Notes: generated from the sequence alone by a model not told the origin. A DNA stretch of 64,000 bases from Pseudomonas fluorescens (GCF_902497995.1 NZ_CABVII010000010.1:140833-204832), one strand, 5' to 3'. Positions 1 to 10,570 are shown, counted from the stretch's first letter. Numbers and translations: made by a program.

Positions 1-358
1 CGAAATGGTCCGCAGGACGACCGTCATGGTCCAGCGGTAGCAACTGCGTGCCACCGGTGCCTTTGCCGCCGTCGAGTTTTACCGAGTACAACCCCAGCAC
101 ATCCATACCGAACCCGACCGTGCCCTGGGTAAACCCGGACTTCGCGTCGAGGATGAAGCTTTGCGTCCACTCTTCAGCCTTGCCCTGGGCACGGGTCGGG
201 TTGGTGAAGTTGCGGTTGATGTAGAAGTTGCGCAGGTTCAGGTTGACCTTGGCCCCTTCGACGAAGCCAGACTCCTCGGCCGCGGCGGGCAGAGCCGCAC
301 CGGTCAGCGCGATGGCGATCAGGCTGGGGAAAAAATACTGCGCGGTGGAAGGCGTCAT
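1..358 (-). CDS. OprD-family outer-membrane porin, N-terminal part (cut by window edge)
   Basis: The reverse strand reads from an ATG at 358 without a stop to the window edge, giving about 119 residues. A signal peptide (hydrophobic stretch ending ALPAAAEES) is followed by GFVEGAKVNLNLRNFYINRN and then a stretch with TRAQGKAEEWTQSF, which is the characteristic start of mature OprD/OpdX porins of Pseudomonas. These are 18-strand outer-membrane channels for basic amino acids or small carboxylates. The substrate of this one cannot be told from the N-terminus. The rest of the gene lies to the left of the window. Confidence 0.85.
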   Translation of the reverse strand, partial: MTPSTAQYFFPSLIAIALTGAALPAAAEESGFVEGAKVNLNLRNFYINRNFTNPTRAQGKAEEWTQSFILDAKSGFTQGTVGFGMDVLGLYSVKLDGGKGTGGTQLLPLDHDGRPADHF

Positions 359-620
359 GGGCTCGGGTCTCTAATTCTTGGGGATGAAGCGTGGCGATGC
401 CACAACCTTTGGGTTGCAGACAAAAGATTCGGATACGCAAACGATGCGGGATCAGCCAGAGAGGGCAGGGCGCTGGGACATGGTGTCGAACCTGTTGTTA
501 TTGGTCTTGTGTGGCAAATGGTGCGGTGAATGTACTAGATGGTTCAATTGGTGAAAACGGATTTTGGGCGATTATCGAACGGAAGATAGGGCAGGGTTAT
601 ATGGTGTTTGTGCTGGCCTC

Positions 621-711
621 TTCGCGGGCAAGCCTCGCTCCTACAGGGACCGTGTCGCACACAAACTTTGTGAAGCCCACCGAATCTGTAGGAGCGAGGC
701 TTGCCCGCGAA
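621..711. repeat. REP pair in inverted orientation (REPIN)
   Basis: The sequence TTCGCGGGCAAGCCTCGCTC (621-640) and its reverse complement near 689-711 face each other about 40 bp apart. This is the usual Pseudomonas REP doublet. The surrounding gap between the porin and the efflux operon (359-793) holds this element, a terminator and no convincing gene. Confidence 0.85.
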
Positions 712-750
712 GTGGCCAGGTTGACCAACACAACTTTTCCCGCAGACAAC

Positions 751-776
751 AAAAAGCCCACCAAAAGGTGGGCTTC
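751..776 (-). terminator. Rho-independent terminator of the efflux operon
   Basis: AGCCCACC (755-762) and GGTGGGCT (767-774) form a stem. Read on the minus strand it is followed by a T run (complement of 751-755). It lies just past the stop of the outer-membrane channel gene. Confidence 0.85.
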
Positions 777-793
777 AAGTTTTCACGGCGCAA

Positions 794-2254
794 TCAGAAC
801 AACTTCATCTTCGGCGCTTCTTCTTTCTGCGGCTCGACTTTCGCAGTCTGCTCGTTCCAGCCACCCCCCAATGCCTTGTACAGATTGACCGCACTGGTCA
901 ACTGTGCCAAACGGTCGGTGATCAGCGCCTGTTGGGCACTGAACAGCTGGCGCTGGGCATCGAGGAAGGTCAGGTTGCTGTCGACACCGATGCGATAACG
1001 ACGCTCGGCCAGACGGTAGTAGTCCTGGTTGGCGGTGACGAAATCACGCTGGGCCTGCAACTGCTCGGTGTAGGTCTGGCGCGCGGCCAGGCCATCGGCG
1101 ACTTCCTGGAAGGCCGTTTGAATGGACTTCTCGTAGTTCGCCACGCCGATGTCTTTCTGGATTTTCGAGTAATCCAGGCTTGCGCGCAGACTGCCGGCGT
1201 TGAAGATCGGCAAGTTGATCTGCGGCTGGAACAGCCAGGTGCCCGAACCGCCCTTGAACAGGCCGGACAGGTCCGGGCTCAGGGAGCCGGCATTGGCCGT
1301 CAGGCTGATGCTCGGGAAGAACGCAGCCCGGGCCGCGCCGATGTTGGCGTTGGCCGCCTTGAGGTTGTATTCGGCCTGGAGGATGTCCGGACGACGTTGC
1401 AGCAAGTCCGACGGCAGGCCAGGCGGAACCTGGCTCAACAGGTCGTCGGACAGCGGCTTGGCGGTTTGCAGGTTGGCCGGGATACCGGTGCCGAGCAGCA
1501 GCACCAGGCCGTTTTCATCCTGCGCGACCTGGCGGGTGTACCGGGCCAGTTGCGCCCGGGCGTTTTCCACCGAGGTGCGCGACTGGGCCAGGTCCAGGGC
1601 CGAGGCCACACCGACTTCGTTGCTGCGCGCGGTGAGCTTCAGGCTCTCCTCGAACGCTCCGAGGGTGTCCTGGGTCAGTTTGCGCAGCTCTTTGTCGGCC
1701 TGCCAGGTCAGGTAGGCATTGGCCACGTTGGCCACCAGGCTGATCTGCGTGCTGCGGCGGCCTTCTTCAGTGGCGAAGTATTGCTGCAGGGCTTCTTCGC
1801 TCAGGCTGCGAACCCGACCGAACAGGTCGAGTTCATAAGCACTGATGCCAACCGTGGCCGAGTAGGAGCTGGTAATGCCCGCTTCGCCGGTCTGCGAGGC
1901 CCGTGCCGGGACCCGTTGCCGGCTGCCGGTGCCATTGGCCGAGACCGCCGGGAACAGATCCGCACGCTGGATGCGGTACTGCGCCGCGAAGGCATCGATG
2001 TTCAGCGCCGCAACCCGCAGGTCGCGGTTGTTTTCCAGGGCGACCTGGATCAGCTGCTGCAGTGCCGGGTCATGGAAAAACTGCTTCCAGCCCTGTTCGG
2101 CGGCGGCCTGGGCCGGCGCCTGGGCCGGCGAGTACGCCGGGCCCTGCGGATACTGGCCTGCCACCGGCGCTTGCGGCCGCTGATAATCCGGTATCAGTGA
2201 GCAACCGCTCAGCACCAGGGCCGCGATTGCGATGGACAGTAGCGACTTGCTCAT
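794..2254 (-). CDS. ttgC: RND efflux outer-membrane channel lipoprotein (OprM/TtgC type)
   Basis: The 486-residue protein is a TolC-like outer-membrane factor that forms the exit duct of a tripartite RND pump. It begins with a lipoprotein signal ending in LVLSGC (Cys18), and carries two outer-membrane efflux repeats, the usual architecture and length for the OprM/TtgC/EmhC family. Its ATG overlaps the stop codon of the permease gene by one base (TAATG), so it is the last gene of the operon ttgABC, transcribed right to left. A terminator follows immediately. Assignment to the TtgC/EmhC/OprM group rests on context and overall similarity. The exact orthologue name depends on the species. Confidence 0.92.
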   Translation of the reverse strand: MSKSLLSIAIAALVLSGCSLIPDYQRPQAPVAGQYPQGPAYSPAQAPAQAAAEQGWKQFFHDPALQQLIQVALENNRDLRVAALNIDAFAAQYRIQRADLFPAVSANGTGSRQRVPARASQTGEAGITSSYSATVGISAYELDLFGRVRSLSEEALQQYFATEEGRRSTQISLVANVANAYLTWQADKELRKLTQDTLGAFEESLKLTARSNEVGVASALDLAQSRTSVENARAQLARYTRQVAQDENGLVLLLGTGIPANLQTAKPLSDDLLSQVPPGLPSDLLQRRPDILQAEYNLKAANANIGAARAAFFPSISLTANAGSLSPDLSGLFKGGSGTWLFQPQINLPIFNAGSLRASLDYSKIQKDIGVANYEKSIQTAFQEVADGLAARQTYTEQLQAQRDFVTANQDYYRLAERRYRIGVDSNLTFLDAQRQLFSAQQALITDRLAQLTSAVNLYKALGGGWNEQTAKVEPQKEEAPKMKLF

Positions 2255-5200
2255 TAGCCAGCCTCTTTAGAAGGTTCAAGAGCGTCATCCTGGTCAGCGG
2301 TTTTGCGCTGCCCCATGGCCGACACAGTAACGAAAAACAGTGGGACCCAGAAGATCGCCAGGACGGTGGCGGTGATCATACCGCCGATGACCCCGGTACC
2401 GATCGCATGCTGGCTACCCGAACCTGCCCCCGTGGAAATGGCCAGCGGTACCACACCGAGGACGAAGGCGAGCGAGGTCATGATAATCGGTCGCAAACGC
2501 ATCCGGCAGGCTTCGATCGCCGCATCGCGCAGGCTACGCCCTTGTTCATGCAGTTCCTTGGCGAATTCGACGATCAGGATGGCGTTTTTCGCCGCCAGAC
2601 CGATGGTCGTCAACAGGCCCACCTGGAAGTACACGTCGTTGGACAGGCCGCGCAGGCTGGTCGCCATCAGCGCCCCGATGATGCCCAACGGCACCACCAG
2701 CATCACTGCGATCGGGATCGACCAGCTTTCATACAACGCCGCCAGACACAGGAACACCATCAGCAGCGACAACGCATACAGCGCTGGCGCTTGCGAGCCG
2801 GACAGACGTTCCTCATACGACAGGCCGGTCCAGGAAATACCGACACCGGCCGGCAGTTTCCTGGCCAGGGCTTCGACTTCGGCCATGGCTTCACCGGTGG
2901 AATAACCGGGCGCCGGAGCACCGAGGATTTCCATCGCTTCCACGCCGTTGTAACGCGACAGCTTCGGCGCGCCGTAGATCCATTCACCCTTGGCGAAGGC
3001 CGAGAACGGCACCATGGTCCCGGCGCTGTTGCGCACATACCATTTCTTCACGTCTTCAGGGCTCATGCGTGCACCTGGCTGGCCTTGCACGTACACCTTC
3101 TTCACCCGACCGCGGTCGATGAAGTCGTTCACATAGCTACTGCCCAGGGCAATCGACAGGGTGTTGTTGATGTCGGTGAGGGTCACGCCCAGGGCGCTGG
3201 CCTTCTCGTCGTCGATTTCCAGCTGATATTGCGGCTCGTCGTTCAGGCCGTTGGGACGCACTTGCGAGAGGATCTTGCTTTGCGCCGCCAGGCCGAGGAA
3301 CTGGTTGCGCGCTTCCATCAGCTTGTCGTGACCGATACCGGCGCGGTCCTGGAGGAACACGTCGAAACCGGTGGCGTTACCCAGTTCCAGTACCGCCGGA
3401 GGCGCGAAAGCAAACACCATGGCATCACGGAAGGTGAAGAAATGCTGCTGGGCCCGCGCCGCAACCTTGAACACGCTGTTGTCGGCGTTACGTTCGTCCC
3501 AGGGTTTAAGCATGATGAACGCCATACCCGAGCTCTGGCCACGACCGGCGAAGTTGAAGCCGTTCACGGTAAACACCGATGCCACCGCATCGCCTTCACC
3601 GCCGTCCTTGCTCGGACGCAGCAGGAACTCACGCATCTCATCCACCACCACCTGCGTGCGCTGGGCACTGGAGCCGGCCGGAGTCTGCACCTGGGCAAAC
3701 AGCACGCCCTGGTCTTCTTCCGGCAGGAACGCCGTTGGAATGCGGGTGAACAGCCAGATCATGCCGACCACGATAATGATGTACGCCAGCAGGTACGGAG
3801 CCTTGTTCGAGAGCATATTGCCCACGCCACGCTCGTAGCTGCGCACGCCACGGTCGAAGCTGCGGTTGAACCAGCCGAAGAAGCCGCGTTTGGGCGTGCC
3901 GTGCTCGCCTTTCGGGATCGGCTTGAGCATGGTGGCGCACAGTGCCGGGGTGAAGATCAGCGCGACCAGTACCGACAGGGCCATGGCCGAGACGATGGTG
4001 ATCGAGAACTGCTTGTAGATCACACCGGTGGAGCCGCTGAAGAACGCCATTGGCAGCAGTACCGCCGACAGCACCAGGGCGATGCCGACCAGTGCACCCT
4101 GGATCTGCCCCATGGATTTCTTGGTGGCCTCCTTGGGTGACAGGCCTTCTTCGCTCATGACCCGTTCGACGTTTTCCACCACGACAATGGCGTCGTCCAC
4201 CAGCAAGCCGATGGCCAGCACCATGCCGAACATGGTCAGGGTGTTGATGCTGAAACCAAATGCCGCGAGGATGCCGAAGGTACCCAGCAAAACCACCGGG
4301 ACAGTCATCGTGGTGATGACGGTGGCGCGGAAGTTTTGCAGGAACAGGAACATCACCAGGAACACCAGCACGACCGCTTCGACCAGGGTTTCAACCACGC
4401 CCTTGATCGATTCGGTCACCACCGGCGTGGTGTCGTACGGGAACACCACTTCCATCCCTTCAGGGAAGAACGGCTTGAGGGTGTCGATGGTCTTGCGCAG
4501 GGCTTTTGCGGTGTCGAGGGCGTTGGCACCGTTGGCCAGTTTCACCGCCAGACCGGAGGCCGGGCTGCCGTTGAACTGGGCGCTGATCGAGTAGTTTTCA
4601 CCGCCCAGACCAACATCCGCCACGTCGCCGACGCGCACTTGCGAGCCGTCCTTGTTGACCTTGAGCAGGATCGCCTTGAACTGCTCGGCCGTCTGCAGGC
4701 GGGTCTTGCCGATGATCGTCGCGTTCAGTTGCTGGCCTTGCACGGCAGGCAAGCCGCCGAGTTGACCGGACGACACCTGGACGTTCTGCGCCGCGATCGC
4801 GGTTTTCACGTCCACCGGGGTCAGGTTGTAGTTGTTGAGCTTGGCCGGGTCGAGCCAGATCCGCATCGCGTACTGGGCACCGAAGACCTGGAAGTCACCG
4901 ACACCGGCGGTCCGCGAGATCGGATCCTGCATGTTCGACACGATGTAGTTGGACAGGTCGTCCTTGGTCATGCTGCCGTCACGCGACACCACGCCGATCA
5001 CCAGCAGGAAGTTTTTCACTGCCTTGGTCACGCGGATCCCCTGTTGCTGCACTTCTTGCGGCAGCAGCGGGGTGGCCAGGTTCAGTTTGTTCTGCACCTG
5101 AACCTGCGCGGTATCGGAGTTGGTGCCCTGCTCGAAGGTCGCGGTAATGGTCATGCTGCCGTCGGAGTTACTTTCCGAGGAGACATAACGCAGGTTATCG

Positions 5201-5415
5201 ATACCGTTGAGCTGTTGTTCGATCACCTGCACCACGGTGTCCTGCACGGTTTGTGCGGACGCGCCCGGGTAGGTCACCTGGATCGCAATGGCCGGAGGCG
5301 CAATGCTCGGGTATTGGTTGATCGGAAGTTTGAGGATCGAGAGTGCCCCGACCAGCATGATCACCAGGGCAATTACCCAGGCAAAAATCGGACGATCGAT
5401 AAAAAATCTGGACAT
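2254..5415 (-). CDS. ttgB: RND multidrug efflux permease (MexB/TtgB type)
   Basis: The 1053-residue inner-membrane proton/drug antiporter is the pump of the tripartite system. It starts [17 protein letters not shown], as HAE1-family RND transporters do. The proton-relay residues are present: the DD pair in [14 protein letters not shown] (TM4) and the Lys in [15 protein letters not shown] (TM10). The two large periplasmic loops are at their usual places and the length matches AcrB, MexB and TtgB. The gene stands 3 bp after the adaptor gene and overlaps the channel gene by one base. The family exports solvents, biocides and several antibiotic classes, and this is expected here by homology. Confidence 0.95.
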   Translation of the reverse strand: MSRFFIDRPIFAWVIALVIMLVGALSILKLPINQYPSIAPPAIAIQVTYPGASAQTVQDTVVQVIEQQLNGIDNLRYVSSESNSDGSMTITATFEQGTNSDTAQVQVQNKLNLATPLLPQEVQQQGIRVTKAVKNFLLVIGVVSRDGSMTKDDLSNYIVSNMQDPISRTAGVGDFQVFGAQYAMRIWLDPAKLNNYNLTPVDVKTAIAAQNVQVSSGQLGGLPAVQGQQLNATIIGKTRLQTAEQFKAILLKVNKDGSQVRVGDVADVGLGGENYSISAQFNGSPASGLAVKLANGANALDTAKALRKTIDTLKPFFPEGMEVVFPYDTTPVVTESIKGVVETLVEAVVLVFLVMFLFLQNFRATVITTMTVPVVLLGTFGILAAFGFSINTLTMFGMVLAIGLLVDDAIVVVENVERVMSEEGLSPKEATKKSMGQIQGALVGIALVLSAVLLPMAFFSGSTGVIYKQFSITIVSAMALSVLVALIFTPALCATMLKPIPKGEHGTPKRGFFGWFNRSFDRGVRSYERGVGNMLSNKAPYLLAYIIIVVGMIWLFTRIPTAFLPEEDQGVLFAQVQTPAGSSAQRTQVVVDEMREFLLRPSKDGGEGDAVASVFTVNGFNFAGRGQSSGMAFIMLKPWDERNADNSVFKVAARAQQHFFTFRDAMVFAFAPPAVLELGNATGFDVFLQDRAGIGHDKLMEARNQFLGLAAQSKILSQVRPNGLNDEPQYQLEIDDEKASALGVTLTDINNTLSIALGSSYVNDFIDRGRVKKVYVQGQPGARMSPEDVKKWYVRNSAGTMVPFSAFAKGEWIYGAPKLSRYNGVEAMEILGAPAPGYSTGEAMAEVEALARKLPAGVGISWTGLSYEERLSGSQAPALYALSLLMVFLCLAALYESWSIPIAVMLVVPLGIIGALMATSLRGLSNDVYFQVGLLTTIGLAAKNAILIVEFAKELHEQGRSLRDAAIEACRMRLRPIIMTSLAFVLGVVPLAISTGAGSGSQHAIGTGVIGGMITATVLAIFWVPLFFVTVSAMGQRKTADQDDALEPSKEAG

Positions 5416-5418
5416 GGT

Positions 5419-6576
5419 TTACTCCCCTTTGCCGCTGGAAGCCTGGTCAGCTGCTTTTGCGGGAGCCGGGTTCTTTGCGCCAACGTTAGTCGCTTCACTC
5501 ACTTTGACTTCAACGCCAGGTTTGACGTATTGCAACCCTTCGGTGATCAGTCGATCGCCGGCTTTCAGACCGTCTTCGATCAGCCATTGGCTGCCCACAG
5601 TGCGGCTGGCCTTGAGCTGACGCAGTTCGACCTTGTTGTCCGGACCGACGACCAACGCGGTCGGGCTGCCTTTGAGGTCGCGGGTCACACCTTGTTGCGG
5701 CGCGAGGATCGCCGCGCTGTTCACGCCGGATTGCAGTTGGGCGTGAACGAACATGCCTGGCAACAGGGTGTGATCAGGGTTCGGGAACACCGCACGCAAG
5801 GTCACGGAACCGGTGGTCTGGTCAACCGAGACTTCGGAGAACTCGAGCTTGCCCGGTTGTTTGTACTCGCTGCCGTCTTCGAGGGTCAGCTTGACCGCTG
5901 CGGCGGTGTCGCCAGCCTTTTGCAGGCGACCGCTTTCCAGTTCGCGGCGCAGTTCAAGCAGCTCCACGGAAGACTGGGTCACGTCGACGTAGATCGGGTC
6001 GAGCTGGTGAATCACGGCCATGGCGTCGACCTGGCCGCTGGTCACCAGCGCGCCTTCGGTCACCGTAGAACGGCCGATACGGCCAGAGATCGGTGCGTAC
6101 ACCTTGGTGTAGCGCACATTGATCTGGGCGCTTTGCAGGGTCGCTTCCGCCTGCAGCCGGTTGGCCAGGGCCGTGTCGTATTCCTGGCGGCTGACAGCCT
6201 GCTCTTTGACCAGTTGCTGGTAGCGATCCGAGATCGACTTGGTCTGTTGCAGGTTGGCCTGGGCACTTTTCAGGGTGGCTTCATAAAGGGCTGGATCGAT
6301 CTGATACAGCTGCTGGCCGACCTTGACGTCGCCGCCTTCCTTGAACAGGCGCTTGAGAATGATGCCGTTGACCTGAGGGCGAACCTCGGCGATGCGGAAC
6401 GCGCTGGTGCGGCCCGGAAGCTCGGACGTCAGGGTGAAGGCTTGGGATTGCAGGGTTACGACGCCGACCTGAGGGGGCGGTGCGACAGGCGCGGCCTCTT
6501 CCTTTTTGCATCCGCTAAGCAGTGTTGCCAAGGCGACGGCGGTGACCAGAGCGGTAACAGCTGGCTTGAATTGCAT
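5419..6576 (-). CDS. ttgA: RND periplasmic adaptor lipoprotein (MexA/TtgA type)
   Basis: The 385-residue membrane-fusion protein links the RND permease to the outer-membrane channel. Its signal ends in the lipobox LLSGC (Cys23), so it is expected to be anchored in the inner membrane. The lipoyl/hairpin parts are visible (PEVRPQVNGIILKRLFKEG-like segment near residue 65 and the coiled hairpin that follows), then the beta-barrel and membrane-proximal domains. It is the first gene of the operon. The divergent repressor gene starts 263 bp away and the intergenic region contains a TtgR-like operator. Confidence 0.94.
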   Translation of the reverse strand: MQFKPAVTALVTAVALATLLSGCKKEEAAPVAPPPQVGVVTLQSQAFTLTSELPGRTSAFRIAEVRPQVNGIILKRLFKEGGDVKVGQQLYQIDPALYEATLKSAQANLQQTKSISDRYQQLVKEQAVSRQEYDTALANRLQAEATLQSAQINVRYTKVYAPISGRIGRSTVTEGALVTSGQVDAMAVIHQLDPIYVDVTQSSVELLELRRELESGRLQKAGDTAAAVKLTLEDGSEYKQPGKLEFSEVSVDQTTGSVTLRAVFPNPDHTLLPGMFVHAQLQSGVNSAAILAPQQGVTRDLKGSPTALVVGPDNKVELRQLKASRTVGSQWLIEDGLKAGDRLITEGLQYVKPGVEVKVSEATNVGAKNPAPAKAADQASSGKGE

Positions 6577-6660
6577 GAAAATCCTCGGGTCAGGCGCGCA
6601 CAGTGCGCACTAGAAAGGTGGAAGGGTAAAAATTCTGCGCTGGGTGGATAAGTAGCTTGC

Positions 6661-6697
6661 TAAGTAATATACTTACGTTCATGGTTGTTTGTAAATA
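6661..6697. promoter_or_regulatory. TtgR/EmhR-type operator between ttgA and ttgR
   Basis: The palindrome TAAGTAATATACTTA (6661-6675) continues into a stretch that on the minus strand reads TATTTACAAACAACCATGAA. This closely resembles the operator I recall for TtgR of Pseudomonas putida, which overlaps both divergent promoters. One repressor therefore probably controls both directions. Confidence 0.75.
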
Positions 6698-6839
6698 GCT
6701 GAACCGTGTCACCTTGACGTTACAAAAATTATTCGAAGGTTCGAATTGTAGGCCGGGGACGACGCCTGAGAGCGTTCGCCCCCCTTTTATTCAGCTGATA
6801 TTCAGACATCGCTGAAGCCCTGATCGAGGTTGTACTGCC

Positions 6840-7472
6840 ATGGTCCGTCGTACCAAAGAGGAAGCTCAAGAAACCCGTAGCCAGATACTCGAAGCGGCCG
6901 AAAAAGCCTTTTTCGAGCGGGGCGTGGCGCGCACGACACTGGCGGAAATCGCGACCCTGGCCGGCGTCACGCGCGGGGCCATCTATTGGCATTTCAGCAA
7001 CAAGGCGGCCGTGGTGCAGGCCATGCTCGACACCTTGCATGAGCCGCTGGATGAAATGGCCAAGGCCAGTGAAAATGCAGATGAACCCGACCCGCTGGGC
7101 TGCATGCGCAAGCTGCTGATTCATTTGTTTCATCAAGTTGCTCTGGACCCGAAAACCCGGCGCCTCAATGAGATTCTGTTTCATAAGTGCGAATTCACCG
7201 ATGAAATGTGCGACCTGCGTCAGCAGCGCCGCGTGGCCAGTCTCGATTGCAATGTGCGCATCGCCCTGGCCCTGAGTAATGCAGTGAATCGGGGACAGTT
7301 GCCGGAAAATCTCGACACCTCCCGCGCCGCCGTCAGCCTGCATGCGTACATCGATGGCATCCTGTACCAGTGGCTGTTGGCACCCGACAGTTTTGAACTG
7401 CACGCCGAAGCCGAGCGTTGGGTCGATACAGGTTTGGACATGCTGCGCTTGAGCCCAAGCCTGTGCAAATAA
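6840..7472 (+). CDS. ttgR: TetR-family repressor of the efflux operon (TtgR/EmhR type)
   Basis: The 210-residue protein starts [20 protein letters not shown] and has the TetR helix-turn-helix at about residues 10-57 ([20 protein letters not shown]). This is the signature seen in TtgR, AcrR and EmhR. The C-terminal part is the ligand-binding, dimerising domain. Proteins of this family leave DNA when they bind phenolic antibiotics or plant secondary metabolites, which releases expression of the pump. It is divergent from ttgA and shares its operator region. No terminator is evident, and the 250 bp after it appear free of genes. Confidence 0.92.
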   Translation: MVRRTKEEAQETRSQILEAAEKAFFERGVARTTLAEIATLAGVTRGAIYWHFSNKAAVVQAMLDTLHEPLDEMAKASENADEPDPLGCMRKLLIHLFHQVALDPKTRRLNEILFHKCEFTDEMCDLRQQRRVASLDCNVRIALALSNAVNRGQLPENLDTSRAAVSLHAYIDGILYQWLLAPDSFELHAEAERWVDTGLDMLRLSPSLCK

Positions 7473-7722
7473 AACAAAATGAATAAATGCATCCGGTTCT
7501 GACAAGGCTCGACAGGGCTGAAGCTCGGTTCTTTGCTCGCGTTGTCGCAACGGGATGCTTTTATATACGCAGGCGCTTGCGGTTGACAGCTGGCGAGCCC
7601 TGTATTTTGTAGGGATTTTGTATCGAGTGTTTAAGTGAGTCTGGCTTCGGCGTGATCGGCATTGCGCTGATTGGCCTCAGTGCTCTTGCTGTTGCCTGGA
7701 TCCAGCGCACGTGCGGCAAGGA

Positions 7723-8208
7723 TCAGAATATCAGGCCCATTCGCCGTTCGTAACCGATCCGGCCCTTGTAGGCTTCGCCGCTGTCGACCCAGCCGAATGT
7801 GGCGTATAGCGCGATGGCCGCTTCGTTGTCGGCATCCACTGACAACTCCAGTCCCTTTATTTCCGGCCAGGCCTGGCGCGCCACCTCGGGCAGGGCGTGC
7901 AGGCAGGCCTTGCCATAGCCTTTGCCCTGAGCGCGGCGATCCACTTGCAAGGCATGCAGGGTCGCGCTGTGTTCGTCGGCCCATGCCGGCAGCACCGGCG
8001 GGCGTTTGAGCAGCAGAAAGGCGACGGGAATATCCTCGGCCAGCAGGGCAAATCCCTTGACGCCGGGGCCGGGCCTGGACAGCAAGGTGTGCAGCGCACC
8101 GTAGATGTCGCCGCAGAACCTGATCTGTTCTTTGTGAACTTCAATGGCCTCGACCTGCCGGCGCTGGAGCGCGTTGAGGCTTTCGTAAGGCACGAGTCTG
8201 GCTGTCAC
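7723..8208 (-). CDS. GNAT-family N-acetyltransferase
   Basis: The 161-residue single-domain protein has the GNAT acetyl-CoA loop, visible as RRAQGKGYGKACLHAL (about residues 91-106), and the late motif LSVDADNEAAIALYATFGW. The enzyme transfers an acetyl group from acetyl-CoA to an amine, but the substrate cannot be read from the sequence. It stands alone, convergent with nothing close, and has its own upstream region of about 140 bp facing the SnoaL-like gene. Confidence 0.85.
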   Translation of the reverse strand: MTARLVPYESLNALQRRQVEAIEVHKEQIRFCGDIYGALHTLLSRPGPGVKGFALLAEDIPVAFLLLKRPPVLPAWADEHSATLHALQVDRRAQGKGYGKACLHALPEVARQAWPEIKGLELSVDADNEAAIALYATFGWVDSGEAYKGRIGYERRMGLIF

Positions 8209-8349
8209 TGGAGTATCCTTTTTCCATCACCGATAGGTTTCGGATTCTAACGAGTTTGCGCTGATCGATTATTTTTATTTCGGTTGTCGATTTGGCGTTT
8301 TGCCAGACGACAAAGGGTGTCTTCACCACAAAAACCACGGAGAACCACC

Positions 8350-8775
8350 ATGAACGCTACCCACGAGATCCAGACCCTGATCGACACCTACCGTCAGGCG
8401 GTCATCGCCAAGGATGTCGAGAAAATCATGGCCCTGTATGCCGACGACATCGTCTCCTACGACGCGGTCAAGGCCCTGCAATTCCGGGGCAAGGCGGCCT
8501 ATCGCGCGCATTGGCTGGAGTGCATGGAGATGTGCCAGGGCGCGCACACGTTTGACTTCGACCAGATGAACATCGTGGCGGACGAGCACATCGCCTTCGC
8601 CCATTGGCTGGCCCATTGCGGTGGCACCAATGACAAGGGTGAAACCCAGGCCTGCTGGATGCGCGTGACCGCCTGTTACCGGCGCGAGGCCGGACAATGG
8701 CGCATCGTCCACGAACACTGGTCAGCCCCGTTCGACATGATGAGCGGCACTGCACTGTTCAATCTGGAGCCCTGA
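8350..8775 (+). CDS. SnoaL/NTF2-like small protein
   Basis: The 141-residue protein begins MNATHEIQTLIDTYRQAVIA and shows the NTF2-like cone-fold pattern: an N-terminal helix with KDVEKIMALYADDIV, a central strand with FRGKAAYRAHW, and a C-terminal pair ending GQWRIVHEHWSAPF. Members act as small isomerases, hydrolases or binding proteins. This one resembles the DUF4440/SnoaL-3 group often found beside ECF sigma genes with DGPF proteins. I chose the ATG at 8350 because GGAGA stands 8 bases upstream and the fold begins there. It may be transcribed together with the next two genes. Confidence 0.8.
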   Translation: MNATHEIQTLIDTYRQAVIAKDVEKIMALYADDIVSYDAVKALQFRGKAAYRAHWLECMEMCQGAHTFDFDQMNIVADEHIAFAHWLAHCGGTNDKGETQACWMRVTACYRREAGQWRIVHEHWSAPFDMMSGTALFNLEP

Positions 8776-8874
8776 TCGGCGGGCGGTTGATCGGCAAACA
8801 GCGCCCAAACGCCAATCGGCAGCCATAGTTGATCCGTTCGATTAGGGTAGAGCCTCAAGAAATGGAGAGCGTCC

Positions 8875-9219
8875 ATGAAATATCTATGCCTGGTCTACAG
8901 CAGCGAACTCGAGTTGCATTCGCTTCCCGACAGTCCGAAAGACGCCGAATGTATGGCCTACGCCGAGTCGATCCAGGGCAGTGGCCGGATGCTCGCGGCC
9001 GAAGCGCTGGAGTCGGTGCAGACCGCGACCACCGTGCGCATGCGCAACGGGAAAATGTCGATCACCGACGGCCCGTTCGCCGAAACCAAGGAGCAGTTGG
9101 CCGGCTTTTACCTGATCGAAGCCAAGGACCTCAATGAAGCCCTGCAGGTCGCCGGCAACATCCCGGCGGCCCGGGTGGGCTGTGTCGAGGTGCGCCCCGT
9201 TCGCCAGTTGAATCCCTGA
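8875..9219 (+). CDS. YCII-related DGPF-domain protein
   Basis: The 114-residue protein contains the defining stretch ITDGPFAETKEQLAGFYLIE, the DGPF motif of YCII-related proteins. This ferredoxin-like dimeric fold is also found in muconolactone isomerase-like enzymes. DGPF proteins are the constant genomic partner of ECF42 sigma factors, and such a sigma gene follows here after 97 bp. Its role in signalling is not known. A good ribosome-binding site (GGAGAG) precedes the ATG at 8875. Confidence 0.88.
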   Translation: MKYLCLVYSSELELHSLPDSPKDAECMAYAESIQGSGRMLAAEALESVQTATTVRMRNGKMSITDGPFAETKEQLAGFYLIEAKDLNEALQVAGNIPAARVGCVEVRPVRQLNP

Positions 9220-9245
9220 ACCACCATCGAAAACAGGAGATCTGC

Positions 9246-9317
9246 ATGAGCCCGCAACCTTGTAGCAAGCAACCTGCCGAATTCGAGTCAGCGATGACCG
9301 AAGGCCTGTCGGACTGA
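9246..9317 (+). CDS. 23-codon leader ORF translationally coupled to the sigma gene
   Basis: A short frame, MSPQPCSKQPAEFESAMTEG followed by LSD, begins at 9246 behind a strong AGGAGA (9234-9239). Its stop TGA (9315-9317) shares a base with the sigma factor ATG (9317), forming TGATG. The sigma gene itself has no obvious ribosome-binding site of its own, so ribosomes finishing this frame probably start the sigma gene. It could be the shrunken remains of an additional DGPF gene or a genuine coupling ORF. I see no homology to decide. Confidence 0.5.
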   Translation: MSPQPCSKQPAEFESAMTEGLSD

Positions 9318-10558
9318 TGCCTGACGTCGCGGTTACGGCGCGGGTCGAGCAGGTCTACCGTGAAGACTCACGGCGGATCCTGGCGACCCTGATCCGCTTG
9401 CTTGGCGATTTCGATCTGGCCGAAGAGGCCTTGCACGAGGCGTTTTTCGTCGCGGTCGAGCGCTGGCAGCGTGACGGTGTGCCGGGCAATCCGCGGGCCT
9501 GGCTGGTGTCCACCGGGCGCTTCAAGGCCATTGACGGGTTGCGTCGGCGCGCGCGTTTCAACGCGTCCCGGCCGCTGTTGATCGCGCAACTGGAGGCGCT
9601 GGAGCAGGCCGACTGGAGTGACGAAGACGTGGAAGACGATCGCCTGCGCCTGATCTTTACCTGCTGCCACCCGGCACTGGCGGCGGACGCCCAAGTGCCG
9701 TTGACCCTGCGGGAAGTCTGCGACCTGACCACCGAAGAAATCGCCCGGGCCTTCCTTTCGGCGCCGGCCACCATTGCCCAACGCATCGTGCGCGCCAAAG
9801 CGAAAATCCGTGACGCGAACATTCCCTATCAAGTGCCGACCCTGACCGAATTGCCCGAACGCCTCGACAGCGTGCTGCGGGTGATTTACCTGGTGTTCAA
9901 CGAAGGTTACTCGGCGTCCGTCGGCGCCGAATTGACCCGCGAGGATTTGACCCGTGAAGCGATACGGCTCGGCCGGTTGCTGGCCGAGTTGCTGCCGGAA
10001 CCGGAGGTGATGGGCCTGCTGGCGTTGATGCTGTTGCACGAGTCGCGGCGCCTGGCCAGGACCTCGGCGAGTGGCGAGCTGATTGTGCTGGATGAGCAGG
10101 ATCGTTCGCTGTGGGATGCCGAGCTGATCGCCGAAGGTTGCGCGCTGGTGGAGCGGGCATTGACCACCCGGCGTTTCGGGCCTTATTGCCTGCAGGCGGC
10201 GATCGCGGCGGTGCATGCCGAAGCGCCGACGGCGGGGGAGACGGATTGGCCACAGATTGTCGGTCTGTATGACGTGCTGTTGCAGGCCATGCCGTCACCG
10301 GTGATCGAGCTGAACCGGGCCGCGGCACTGGCCAAGCGGGATGGACCGTTGGCGGGATTGACCTTGATTGAAGGGATTTTGCAGCGCGGCGAGCTGCTGG
10401 ATTACCACTTGGCGCATTCGGCGCGGGCGGAATTTTGTCGGCAGTTGGGGCGGGTGGATGAGGCGCGGGCGGCTTATCGGCGGGCGTTGGAGTTGACGCA
10501 GCAAGTGCCGGAGCGGCGGTTTATCGAGGGGCGGCTCAAGGCGTTGGGTGTGAAGTGA
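9317..10558 (+). CDS. ECF42-type RNA polymerase sigma factor with long C-terminal extension
   Basis: The 413-residue protein has sigma region 2 (LGDFDLAEEALHEAFFVAVE and the following NPRAWLVSTGRFKAIDGLRR) and region 4 (LREVCDLTTEEIARAFLSA, then the recognition helix with ATIAQRIVRAKAKIR). A C-terminal extension of about 220 residues follows, rich in TPR-like helices and ending ALELTQQVPERRFIEGRLKAL. This layout, with a DGPF gene upstream, defines the ECF42 group, in which the extension replaces an anti-sigma factor and is needed for activity. No anti-sigma gene is nearby, in agreement. The genes it controls usually include its own DGPF neighbour. Confidence 0.9.
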   Translation: MPDVAVTARVEQVYREDSRRILATLIRLLGDFDLAEEALHEAFFVAVERWQRDGVPGNPRAWLVSTGRFKAIDGLRRRARFNASRPLLIAQLEALEQADWSDEDVEDDRLRLIFTCCHPALAADAQVPLTLREVCDLTTEEIARAFLSAPATIAQRIVRAKAKIRDANIPYQVPTLTELPERLDSVLRVIYLVFNEGYSASVGAELTREDLTREAIRLGRLLAELLPEPEVMGLLALMLLHESRRLARTSASGELIVLDEQDRSLWDAELIAEGCALVERALTTRRFGPYCLQAAIAAVHAEAPTAGETDWPQIVGLYDVLLQAMPSPVIELNRAAALAKRDGPLAGLTLIEGILQRGELLDYHLAHSARAEFCRQLGRVDEARAAYRRALELTQQVPERRFIEGRLKALGVK

Positions 10559-10570
10559 TCTTGAGGGCCT

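Noticed and set aside
1903..6651. Very long plus-strand frames (745 and 771 codons) opposite the efflux operon
   Set aside because: They are antisense to the strongly supported RND permease and adaptor genes. In GC-rich DNA such mirror frames arise from codon bias, and they show no domain.
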